This document shows positions 1-9,850 of a DNA stretch of 64,000 nt, one piece after another. Position 1 is the stretch's first letter; each line of letters begins with the position of its first letter. This stretch comes from Sequoia sempervirens. Lineage: Eukaryota > Streptophyta > Pinopsida > Cupressales > Cupressaceae. The DNA lies in the NCBI GenBank assembly GCA_007258455.2, contig VDFB02115003.1:1-64000 (forward strand), read 5' to 3'. Under the pieces are notes generated by a model. The model was not told the DNA's origin. It did not search any database and saw only the letters and a list, made by a program, of their open reading frames with translations. Position numbers and translations under genes: made by a program.

Positions 1-862
1 TGATGATCTTAAATCCTAAATCTAACCAAATGATAAAGAAATAGCAAAAGATAAGGGTGCGAGGATATAATAGAATCTAAACTACTCCTAGAATGAACAA
101 TGTAAACAATAGATATTTGGAATGGACCTATCTCAACTAACCAGTTCCTGATCGACCCACAATGCAATCTTACAAGAACGGTGCAATCTTCTAAGGTATT
201 TAAATTTTCAAATCATAGACTTGCATCTACAATCGAACTTAGGCACATTAAATATATATGGTCCAGGTTGACTTCACCAGCCTACTACAATCAGATAGTT
301 ACTGGGAGTATAGACTAGAGATAGCTACAAACATTCCAAATATGAAATCCTAAACATCATACATCCAACTGAAACTGATTTATTTCTAAATACTAAACCC
401 TAGATTTCCAGGCAATTTGAAAGATAGAACAAAAGAACCATGCAAGATGAAGTAATACAAGAGATTGCACCAGGAAAACCACAATGTCTTCAATTGTATT
501 AATCACCAAGATGCTGCAACAATTCAACTGTTCTGATACAGAATTTGCTTCAAGAAACTGAATATTACTTCTAAGGAAAATGCTCTAACTATTGCTCTCA
601 CTTCTCTATCACTGTCTAGCTAATGTCTAACTCTTTACAATGAGGCAAGAATGCCTATTAATAGCAAATCCCAAGGTACGTCGGCCCAGCCAAACATTTT
701 TACAAAATAATAAACATCTGCCAAAACAGGTCGGCCAAGGAAAAATGAACTAAGGCACACATTAAATTCCATCATCCAAGTCGGCTTTGACACAGTCCCC
801 AAGGAAGTCCGGTCCAATGCATGCCCTATGATAATAGGGAAGCACAAATATCGAAATGAGCA
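1..862 (-). other. Downstream flank of the minus-strand unknown gene
   Basis: No coding sequence was recognised. On the minus strand this is the 3' side of the gene that ends at 863. The short open frame at 635-847 has no recognisable domain, and its tail lies in T-rich, LTR- or UTR-like sequence. It could be 3' UTR plus intergenic DNA, or the 3' end of an unrecognised retroelement. I found no matching direct repeat on the other side of the gene, so I do not call an LTR. Confidence 0.4.
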
Positions 863-3800
863 TTAACTGCTACTCCCTTTATCCTTCTTCTGAACCAACG
901 ACCCTTGGACCCTTAGGAATACTCCATCCAACTCAACAATAGGTGGCAATGGCAAAACCCCAAGTCGACATTTAATGGAATCTGTTTCCTCATTGGATCG
1001 TTCAACAATTTTATTCCAATCCTCCCTGCTGGCCATGTATCTATCCATCACCGCCAAGTATGTAGCCGCATCATCAAGTAGGTGGCCAGTGACAGCTCCA
1101 TCAGAATCCGGGGCATAAATTTTATGCCACCACTCTTTCAATTGTTCCAAGCTCAGATACTTGGGAGCTATCTTCTTCCTCCCTGTCATTACCTCAAAGA
1201 AGGCAATGCATCCATCATAGACTGTAGTAAGCTCACCATCAATTAGCTTCTTTCTTTTCAAAATTTTCTTCATGGCCTTCTGCCTGATCTGCAGTGCCTC
1301 GAACCACTCCCAAGGTTCATCCACCGTGGAGGAAGGAAGGATTCCATCCTTAGCCAATTGTTCCTTGCCATGCCCCAGGATAACCTTCGATTTCTGCAAT
1401 AGGAGGTCCATATCATTCTTATCCTGAGATAGGATATGCTCTAACAACTCCTTCGCCCGGACTGCATCCTTTCCTATAGATAAAATCTCCTTAATTGTAT
1501 CATCTCCTTTTATTTGCACACTCGCCAGCCAATCTGTGGTAACTTGAGCTGAGGCCTTCAATTTCTCAATCTCGGAGATTGTTTCTTTAGGCAGAAAACC
1601 CAGAGTAGCAGAAGAAGAAGGGTGGAGAGACTGCAGAGGCCTCATTACCTCCTCCAAACACCTCCTTACCCATTCATTTTCCTTCTTGAGTTCGTGCTTG
1701 GTTTGGGTCTCCTTCTTCAACCTGTCCACAATTACTGCGCTGGATCCCTCAAACTCCTCAATATCCTGCTCCATAGAGGCTGGCCTGAGGTTGATAGTCT
1801 GGATATTATAGTCTTGGCTTGTAATATCCTCCCTCATTTTATCTGCGGCAGGGGTGGCAATGTGGACTACCCTGTTGTATGCTTCATCCCTTTCCACCCT
1901 TGAGATCACCTTGGCAGCTTTCTTCTTCTTTCCATTACCAATCTTAGATAGCATTTCATCCCAGTCTAAGGGAGTATCTTCAACAATTACTTGTTTCTTC
2001 CTTGCAAGTTCCTTCTCCAGCCAGTCCAGGGCTACAGGGTCAGTCCGGATTTCTTCTGTCCTGGTCTCTTCCGACTCTTCTGTCACTTTTTCTTCTTCCA
2101 CGGTTGCCCTATCATCTTCTTTTTCTGGAAGCTGTTCACCTTGGTCGGGCTCTTCAAGTCCTAATTCTGGAAGTACCGGTGATGGAGTCCTAGCAGGGAT
2201 ATTTTCCTCCAGCTCAGGTGATCCGCGGCCTCTGTCACTTTCCGGGGAATCCTCATATTGCACTAATGGAGAAGTGTGTCTTTCTTCTGTTTCTACCTCA
2301 AGCTCAGCCACCTCACTGAAAAGTGTTCCTTCCTTGAACTGTCCTTCCTCCACGCTAGTTTCATGCTCATCTGGATTCTCCGGTTTAGGTGTGCTTGGCG
2401 GTGGAGAAATAGACTTTGGTGGCTCTTCAACTGGTAGCCTTGGGGAGGAGTCCCTCTACTGTGTAGCATCCTTGGGAGAGGGAGTCCTTGATTTCCTTGT
2501 GTAGACTTTGGTTTTCTCCCCTCCAGAACTCTCCACATCGACAATTGGAGGCTCATCCTCCGAAGCAACTTGATCTTTCTTCTTGGTAGTCCTTGTTGTT
2601 CTAGTTTTCTTAGGTGGTGGAGGAGCATCTTCCTCTTCAGCTTTCTCCGCTTCCTCCTCATTAGAGGACTTGCTGATCGTCAAGGTCTTGCACCTTCGCT
2701 TGCCTTTACGTTTCCTCTTCGTTTCAGGCTCAGCTCCCTTGGGACCTCTGACTTTTATCTTGAATGGTGAAGTTTTTGCTGTTTTCCTTTTGGGGTCATC
2801 TTCCCTGGATTCTTCAGAAGTCGACATGGGGTTGAGATTTCCCATCAGTTCAAAGGTGCAAGCTACCTTTGCATTCTCCAACTCCCAGATTTTATGCTTT
2901 ACCCAAGAAAGGGTGAATTTCATGACAGAAGCCATCAGGTCCTCCAGTTCTGTAATCTCATCTTCATTCCAGTTAATATCTCCGGTTGGCCTGTCTTTCA
3001 CTGCCTCATAGGCGTGGTCCTGCACCAGATTTCCGTCATCATCAAGTTGATCCGGGATCAGCTTAACATTATATTGCCTAATGGCCTCCACAGGCAACCT
3101 AGAATATCTTTTCTTCCTCGCCTCAAGGTCATCTTTGAGATTGACCCAATAATCTTCTAAGTCCTCCTTATGCCTATATTCCCTGGTAGCTTTCTTCTGA
3201 GCCTCTCCAGTTATATCAAAATTCATTCTTTTCGAATGGAAGGAGAATCCATAGGCCGCCAGTTCCTCCCCTGCGGTGTGAGCTGACTGGATAGACGGGC
3301 ACATCTCTCCCACACCAATCCCAAGAGGGAAGTCTCCCCCGAAGCCTGTCTTGTGCTTCTCCCTCTTCACCACTGCATCAAATTCACAGATTTGTCTCAC
3401 AACTTCCAATAGCACAATGCGATCAGTGGGATACCGAGGCAACCTGTAAGGGGCAACCGGGCATCCATCGATCCTAAGGTAGGTGAAGGTAGGGAACTGG
3501 ATGAACCAGGCTCCGTAGTTCTTGATTAGTCCTTTAGCTCCATCGGATAATCTGAAGTGCTCAGCATTCTGGAGTGTCCGGGTGATATGCATTGTGAATG
3601 CATCATTTGCCCTCCTGTAATCTTTGTGCCCCAGATGCAACTCCGGATAAACCTCATAAATTATATTCTGTCCAATTGTTCCCCTCGGATTCAGACCTTT
3701 GTAGCGGTAGGAGATGGCCAACACATACATTACATATGAGGACATAGTGAATTTCTTGGCCTCCAGGACATTCCTCAACTGTCTGTCAATCTCAGCACTG

Positions 3801-4489
3801 ATTAGCCCTGCCCAGTGATAATTGGTCCCTTGACTAATCTTGGTGATCACATGGACCATCCAATTCTCCAATACCCCTGCACTTCTCAATCCTGCCACCC
3901 TGCTCAGAAGTGTGATGGCATCATATACATCTGACATGAATTTTACCCTGTGTAGCTGTTTGGGCAACTTTGAATGATGGGATTTTGGCTTCTCTAGCCA
4001 TGAGTTGATTATCTGTTGAGCCTTGAGTGGCTCATTCTCATAGTATGTCCTGGCAGTGTCAATATTCAAGGCACACACTGAAGGAAGATCTGGCATGCTG
4101 AAAGCTTGTGCAATAGAGGCTGGACTGAAGTTGGCCAGGACTCTTCCCTCGGTGCTAACCACTCTCTGTGTATCAAAGTCATATTATCAGGTGCACTCCA
4201 AGATTAATTCATAACACTAAACTTCCGGAGGGAACCCTGCCACATGTACCAATCCGGAGTTCATCATCCCTTGCCTCAAGGTGGACAAGTCCTTCTCTAC
4301 CATTCTTTGCTTGAACTCCTCATATCGCCAAGCACCAACATTAGTATCTGATACTTCAGCCCACATAGAAGACACTTTGCTCTAAGGAAGCTGGCTCTTC
4401 ATGTCCAGTCGTAGTCGTTCTGTCTCAGAGATGGACGAAGCCCCTGCGCCACCCTTAGACTTTCCAGCAGTAGGTTTGCTTGATTCGGC
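863..4489 (-). pseudogene. Unrecognised multi-exon plant gene with two in-frame TAG codons
   Basis: I do not recognise this family. The long exon runs from about 4165 to 863 in one frame of roughly 1,100 codons, interrupted only by TAG at 2458-2456. An upstream exon, 4489-4223, starts after a good acceptor (TTTTTGGATGTGCAG) and carries another in-frame TAG at 4384-4382. Joining it to the long exon needs a short 57-nt GT-AG intron (4222-4166), which keeps frame. The first 330 residues of the long exon look globular and rich in W, Y and R. Next comes a Lys/Arg-rich segment with runs such as KRKRKGKRR (about 470-500), then an acidic Ser/Pro/Glu-rich linker, then a helical, Glu/Lys-rich, probably coiled-coil tail after the TAG. 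The N-terminal layout recalls plant transposon-associated gag-like proteins with a FSPASIAQAF-type helix; that is a weak impression, not a match. It could be a recently disabled host gene, an exapted gag, or a gene read through at TAG. Confidence 0.55.
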
Positions 4490-5815
4490 CTGCACATCCA
4501 AAAATCATCATTAGTATTCAATTGTTATGCCTATTCCAATCCACAAGGTTAGCACAAATCATATAAATCAATCAAAATCCATTGCCAAATGTTAAGCCTT
4601 CGAGATCCAGAGAAATCAGATAGTCCGGGAAAATCATGCAAACCAGGAAAATACCGTCGGGGCAAAATTTTGGAGAAATCCGACCCAGATGGATTCCTGC
4701 TGCCAAAGCATCATTAGTCAAATAAATCATTAGTGCAGATGAAAAAACAAAGGATAATCATTGAATTCACTCATTAGCAACAAGAAATAAGCATTAAATA
4801 AATGTTCCATTAATCCTATCATCGAAACATTTGAAAGGACATAATCAGACAGGAAATCCAGAAAAATCCGGATGGAACGGATTTTTGCGGACAACTTGGA
4901 ATATTCCGAAAATGACCCCATTCTGCGGAATAAGCCCTAACCGGGAAAATCCGACAGCGAGGAAATTTCGTGACGACCTCAAAAACCCAAAAAACGGTGA
5001 AACGCGACCTGAAACTCAAACGACCACGGGATCCTCCCCACCTAAGCTCGAATGATCTCAGAACCGACGGCAATCAACAAAATTCAGAGCGCAAAGGATC
5101 CCAAAGTCCCAAAAACTTGCAAAGGACAAATTCCCATATCAAAACGATGGTGCCCTAAATCGAATAATCAAATCTCTGCCATTAAAACCAGAGCAAGCCT
5201 TAGGGTCTAAAGTATCGGCTAAGGATTTACCTAAAGCACTCGAATCCTCACAAGATGGGGAAGTCAACAAGATATAGGGACAAGATCGCTCAAACAAAAG
5301 AAATCTTCGTTTTGGGCCGAACACCGAGGGAAACCCCAACTTCGCACAAAATCAAAGCAAGCAATCAAGCCCAGAACTCCGTCCAAAGGATACATACGCC
5401 GTCCCACAAACAAATAGAGACCATAGGGCATGTGAAACAGGGTTCTACAACATAAGACGGGTCAAACCCCGACTCTATAAATATGAAATCAAAATTGATC
5501 AAGGGCCGACCCAAACCTAATAATACCCAATGCAAAACCCTCAATCACCATACAAGCAAAACGGAAGGGCAATGATAACATACCATGGATCGAAGCGGAA
5601 GAAATTCGAGCTTGAAAAGGCGACCTTCGCAGCAAACACGTCCAAGCGATGAAAACACTGACACCGGCACTCAAGCAATCCTCACACAAACAAATTAAGA
5701 TCGATTCTCAAAGCCTCAAACAGAAATCTCAATCGCCAGAGCAATCAGCAAGGGAGCAATGAAGTTAGAATGGCATTGAAAAAGCCCTAAATCCACCCTT
5801 ATACCCACCTGAGCA
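4490..5815 (-). promoter_or_regulatory. Putative promoter, 5' UTR and intron region of the minus-strand gene
   Basis: Read on the minus strand, a TATA-like GTATAAGGG lies near 5803, followed by a T-rich segment with TTTAGGGC. Exon-like sequence then ends in donor-like CCATG/GTATGTT (about 5582) and TTTAG/GTAAATCC (about 5232). No continuous reading frame links these to the coding exons, so they would be leader exons and introns. GGAAAATCC-type motifs similar to the array at 5.86-6.13 kb also occur at about 4620, 4850 and 4945. Transcript data would be needed to fix the exons. Confidence 0.3.
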
Positions 5816-5859
5816 AAGGTACCTCAACCATTAATGTGCGATAAGACATTTCTGACAAG

Positions 5860-6130
5860 TCCGGAAACCCGAGCCCCAAGTGAAATTTTGGAAAATCCCA
5901 GAATGCGCGGAAACACAGATTTCGCGGAAATGCAGAAACCGGGGAAATGAGGAAGATCGGGATTTTGGCAGAATCCGGGAAAATCCGCCAGGACCGGAAA
6001 ATCCCGAAGTAAGGCAGAAACCCAGAATCGGAGAATCCTGCCAGAAACGGACAAGGAACCAGGGCCCGGGAAAATCCGCCAGAGCTGGAAAATCCCGGAT
6101 CCAAGTGAAAACCCGGACTTGGCCAAAAAC
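5860..6130. repeat. Degenerate short-motif repeat (GGAAAATCC/CCAGG-rich)
   Basis: The motif GGAAAATCC(C/G) with neighbouring CGCCAGR and CCCGGA words recurs about every 20-90 bp (for example near 5889, 5978, 5995, 6068, 6087). Single copies lie upstream at 4.6-5.0 kb. Because the repeat has no stops in several frames, it produces open frames on both strands that have no domain and are probably chance. Confidence 0.5.
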
Positions 6131-6139
6131 TCATTTTCA

Positions 6140-7434
6140 ATCAATTCAAACCTCAAGGCAAGGTCAAAGCCAGCAAGATCAACATGTCAAGACCTAAAAT
6201 AATAAATCCAATAGAACCAAAGGTCAAAGACACCAAAAAGGGGTCCCCACTCCAGAGGTGGAGTGTGTCTGAAAAGCGCACAGAGACCTCTCTTTCCAAA
6301 CTTTTATGGTTTGCAAAGTTTAGAAGTGCTTGACTCTTTTCATCATCCAAAAGTTTGATCTTCACTAACAAATAACCAAATTTTTGCTTCCACAATATTC
6401 TACACATGAAGGATTATTTCTTATATTTACCTTGTTTGTATTCACCTTCTTTTCTTTTAAGATTGAATAGAACTTCATATCACAACAAGATTGTAAATAT
6501 TACAAGATTATAAGACATGAAAAATATAATTTATTACATATATCTCTTTTATACACACCATTTATCTTTATTCTCTTAAATTTTCAATTAACCTTAACCT
6601 TTTTATACTTTATTTTACATTGTACTTCTTTAATCTCATAGGCTGGACGTTGATTCCTTTCTTATCTCAAATTAAAGCTACGAAAAGTTGTTTTATCGTA
6701 GACTTACTTTATGTTCCTTCAGATGTGCTGTTTTTCACTTCGAAGAATTTCAGGGGGAGATCTCCAAATAACTTGAACTACAAATTTTAGTATTACGTAA
6801 GAATGTACTTGAATTCTTTGGAGAATTATCTGGTAGGTAGTAGAGCTTTTTTTGTTTACTCCTATGTACATAAAGATTTATATTGTGGATCGTAGATTCC
6901 ATTCCATTCCAAATCTTTGATAAAAATCAGATCAAAATTCGAAACTGGGTTAAGAAGAAGCCACACCCAGATCACAAAGGAATTTGTAATTCTAATGGCC
7001 GACAAGTGAAAAGTTCTTGACGTGCTGCCATGGAATCTTGCTACAGTCTATTTTTTAATCAATTTACTTGTTATGGAAAATTGGCTAGAAAATTGAAAAC
7101 TGTACTCCTCGGGAATCTGTTTTAAAAATTGCAGACAAAAGAGTACTGGAATTTATAAAACAAGTGTGCTCGTGAGAATCAGTCCGGCTAATTGCTTTGT
7201 GAGTTGTGGCATTGCCTTGAGAAGCCACAATGTTTGTTGTCAACTGTGCACGATGTAATCGAGATGCCCAACTCACTCTTTTATCTTTTCCAACAAGAAT
7301 TCCACCTGAAATGAAATCGTGATGCATAGATATTTGCTCCTACTTCGATATTTATTGAATTTTGTTTCTGCTGATTCATCGTGTCTTAGTTCTGCAAGTG
7401 TCATCCCTTCTAACACTTGTAAGTTTCTTTTCAG
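6140..7434. other. Intergenic region and putative 5' flank of the B3 gene
   Basis: No coding feature is recognised between the repeat array and the B3 gene leader. From 6420 to 6900 the sequence is AT-rich. The part just before 7434 is probably leader exon of the B3 gene, because a strong donor, CAG/GTGAGT, follows it. Short minus-strand open frames here have no recognisable features. Confidence 0.4.
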
Positions 7435-7659
7435 GTGAGTTTCTTCGTAATTCAATTTATCAATAGACTGAATTTGCTTTTCTTATTTATGTCTTATATG
7501 GGCTTTGTGTCTTATCGAGATTTGTGGTTCTACTGTATATTTTGTCTTACTGGTGATTAATCTTGAGGGAATGATCATGTCAAGACAAACATTTGTGATC
7601 ATAGTTACATGGGTTGTTTCTGGCTTCCATGATTTATCTCGAAAGGTTTTGAATGACAG
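7435..7659 (+). other. Putative 5' UTR intron of the B3 gene
   Basis: A consensus donor (CAG/GTGAGT at 7434/7435) pairs with the acceptor in GAATGACAG ending at 7659, 33 bp before the chosen start codon. Leader introns are common in plant transcription-factor genes. This one is inferred from splice consensus alone. Confidence 0.4.
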
Positions 7660-7692
7660 GAATATGTGACACCCCCTGCATTTGTATTTGCT

Positions 7693-9850
7693 ATGGAGAA
7701 TGAAGAAGCAGGGGACCTCTTACTACCTTGCACATTCTGCACCAAGAATTGCTTTGAAATTCATGGCAAACAGAAAGAGAAGCTTGATGGATGTTCCTAT
7801 TTCTTCAAAGTCATGCTCGGAGATTTTGCACAGAAACTGGTAATATCAATGCTCATGCACCCATCTTTATCGTTTTGGATATATACACATAAAATAAGAA
7901 ATTCATTTGTTGTTTTGATTACTTTACTGCAGCGTATTCCTCCTGCACTTTCCCCAAAATTCAGAGATGAGATTGGGATTGAAAGAAATGTGGTTCTGCA
8001 AGGTCCAAGCAGCCAGAGGTGGGATGTAAAACTCTGCGGTACAGATACTCAAATGGAATTTGCACAAGGTTGGGAGAAATTTGTGCATCATCACAATATA
8101 GAGTATGGAGATTTCCTGGTGTTCAAATATATCTACAAGTCGTACTTCAAAGTTAGGATTTTTGGGAGGAGTGGGTGTGAGAAAAAGACTACTTTTTTAA
8201 ATCCTCAGAACACCTATCATCATTGTGAATGTCCTGCTACTGCTAATGCTAGTTCTGCTGTTGAGAATTCTGATCAACCCATGAACAATCAGTTGTCGAT
8301 TGTTATGGTTTCTGACAAGGAGAAGAATATTCGAGCACAAGCAATCCCTGAAATGCATGGGAAGAAACGCCGCGGTAAGTAAAAGCTTATTATGTAAGCA
8401 CTTGAATAGAATATTAGAATGTTTATGAGTCCCCCAAATTTTAGTGAGCTTTGAAAGCAGATATTTCCATAGAATTTTTACTAAAACTATGTCCTATAAA
8501 TTTTAATTTGAAACCTGAATGCAGGCCGTCCTCCCAAGAGACAGCAGATAGAGACTGAAAAAAAGAATTATCGAAAACCTTGTTATATTTCTTGTAGGCG
8601 TCCTGTTACTGAAGCAGAAAGGAACCAGGTCCTTGAAGCTGCCATTTCTTTCACATCAAATAGACCCTTTTATTCAGTAATTATGACGCAGTCTTATGTG
8701 TACAGCGGATTTTGGCTTGTAAGTTCTCCCTTTCTCTCCGTCTCTAAGTCTGTCTTTCATCTCTTGCGATATTCACACATTGTTTTTTCCAATGCATATC
8801 TCTTATTTTGTTATTAGATGGGTTTAAAGGGGGTTTAATGGGCTAATATAATTTAGCTTCTACTTTGCTCTAACTAGCAGGGTTTAAGTGGAATTTAATG
8901 GATTAATGTAATTCAGTTTATGAGATGGTTTGGATGTGCAGAGAATTTCAAAATCATGTGCTGATAGTCTACAATTACCAAGAGAGAGAACCCAACTGAC
9001 TCTTGTGGATCCTAATTGTAAGGAATGGCATGTACAATACCTGGGACATCTGGAGAGAGCTGCCCTAAGTGGAGGTTGGGGACATTTTTCACGTGGTAAT
9101 AATCTGGAGGAAGGAGATGCTTGCATCTTTGAGCGGATAGACAATAACAAAAAGAAAGTTAAGCTCAGAGTCCATATTTTTAGGGTTGTCAAAGAGTGTA
9201 CTCCTTACAAGAGAATGAATGGAAGACAACTGAATGATAACCTTGCCTTACTTACAGACAACTCTGATAAGATGGAAGTCTCAAGGGAAGATTTTGCCAG
9301 CAATTTGTCGATAGAAAACTTCGGGGATGAACAAGAATATGGACAACAAAGAATAGAACAAATGCAATGGAAGAAAGAGAAGGCTACTACTAGAAGCAAT
9401 AAGCACAAACTTGTTAACTCTTGTACACCTGCCACTTCAGATGGGAAAACAGTTTGCAGGCGTAGCAGAAGATTTGCAGAAACATGTAATTTAGTTCAGC
9501 GTCCAAAGAAAGACCTGTTATGCTTAGTATCATCCATAGATGGGCAAGAATCAATTTTCGGTGATGTGGTGATGCTATCGAAGAAGATCATTTCTCTAGA
9601 TGATGACAATGACAGTGGCAAAGAAGAAGACTTGATGATTATTTGGGACAATCATGATGCAAATCATGCAATGCCTTCCAGCAGTGAAGCTTTAATTCCA
9701 TGTGGAGAGCCCAGTCATAAAGGAGTTTTGATGACAAAGTCCATACTTCCAATTTTGGATACCAAATCTGAGGCGTTAGATTTGGTGGTGGCATTGTCAC
9801 CAGGGGAAGCTGCTTCACCAGTTGTTAAGAAAAGTGAAGCAAATTGGTAA
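7693..9850 (+). CDS. REM-type B3 transcription factor with two B3 domains and an AT-hook
   Basis: Four coding exons join cleanly: 7693-7839, 7933-8374, 8525-8718 and 8942-9850, all with GT-AG introns, giving 563 residues and no internal stop. The ATG at 7693 is the first in frame after the likely leader intron. Residues about 35-132 form a first B3 DNA-binding domain (starts YFFKVML, then RIPPALSPKF, ends in the VFKYI/FKVRIF strands). Residues about 240-346 form a second (RPFYSVIMTQS, SGFWLRISKSCADSL, GDACIFERID, LRVHIFRV). Between them RRGRPPKRQ (about 195-203) is an AT-hook core, formed only by joining exons 2 and 3. The C-terminal 200 residues are acidic, Ser-rich and probably disordered. 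B3/REM proteins are plant nuclear DNA-binding proteins, often reproductive, but the target here cannot be told. Intron 1 (93 nt) is a multiple of three and open, so its retention would insert 31 residues inside domain 1. Confidence 0.88.

Noticed and set aside
2456..2458. Programmed readthrough at the TAG
   Set aside because: The base context (CAG TAG AGG) is not one of the known strong readthrough contexts and I saw no clear downstream structure. A mutation from CAG is simpler, so I report the stop but not a recoding claim.
1854..2504. A plus-strand Ser-rich frame of 216 codons
   Set aside because: It is the antisense of the Glu/Lys/Ser-rich region of the minus-strand gene. The bias of the sense strand explains its openness.
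5255..6197. Open frames of about 105-113 codons on both strands
   Set aside because: They come from the GGAAAATCC-type repeats and have no recognisable domain. Opposite-strand frames overlap fully, which suggests a composition effect.
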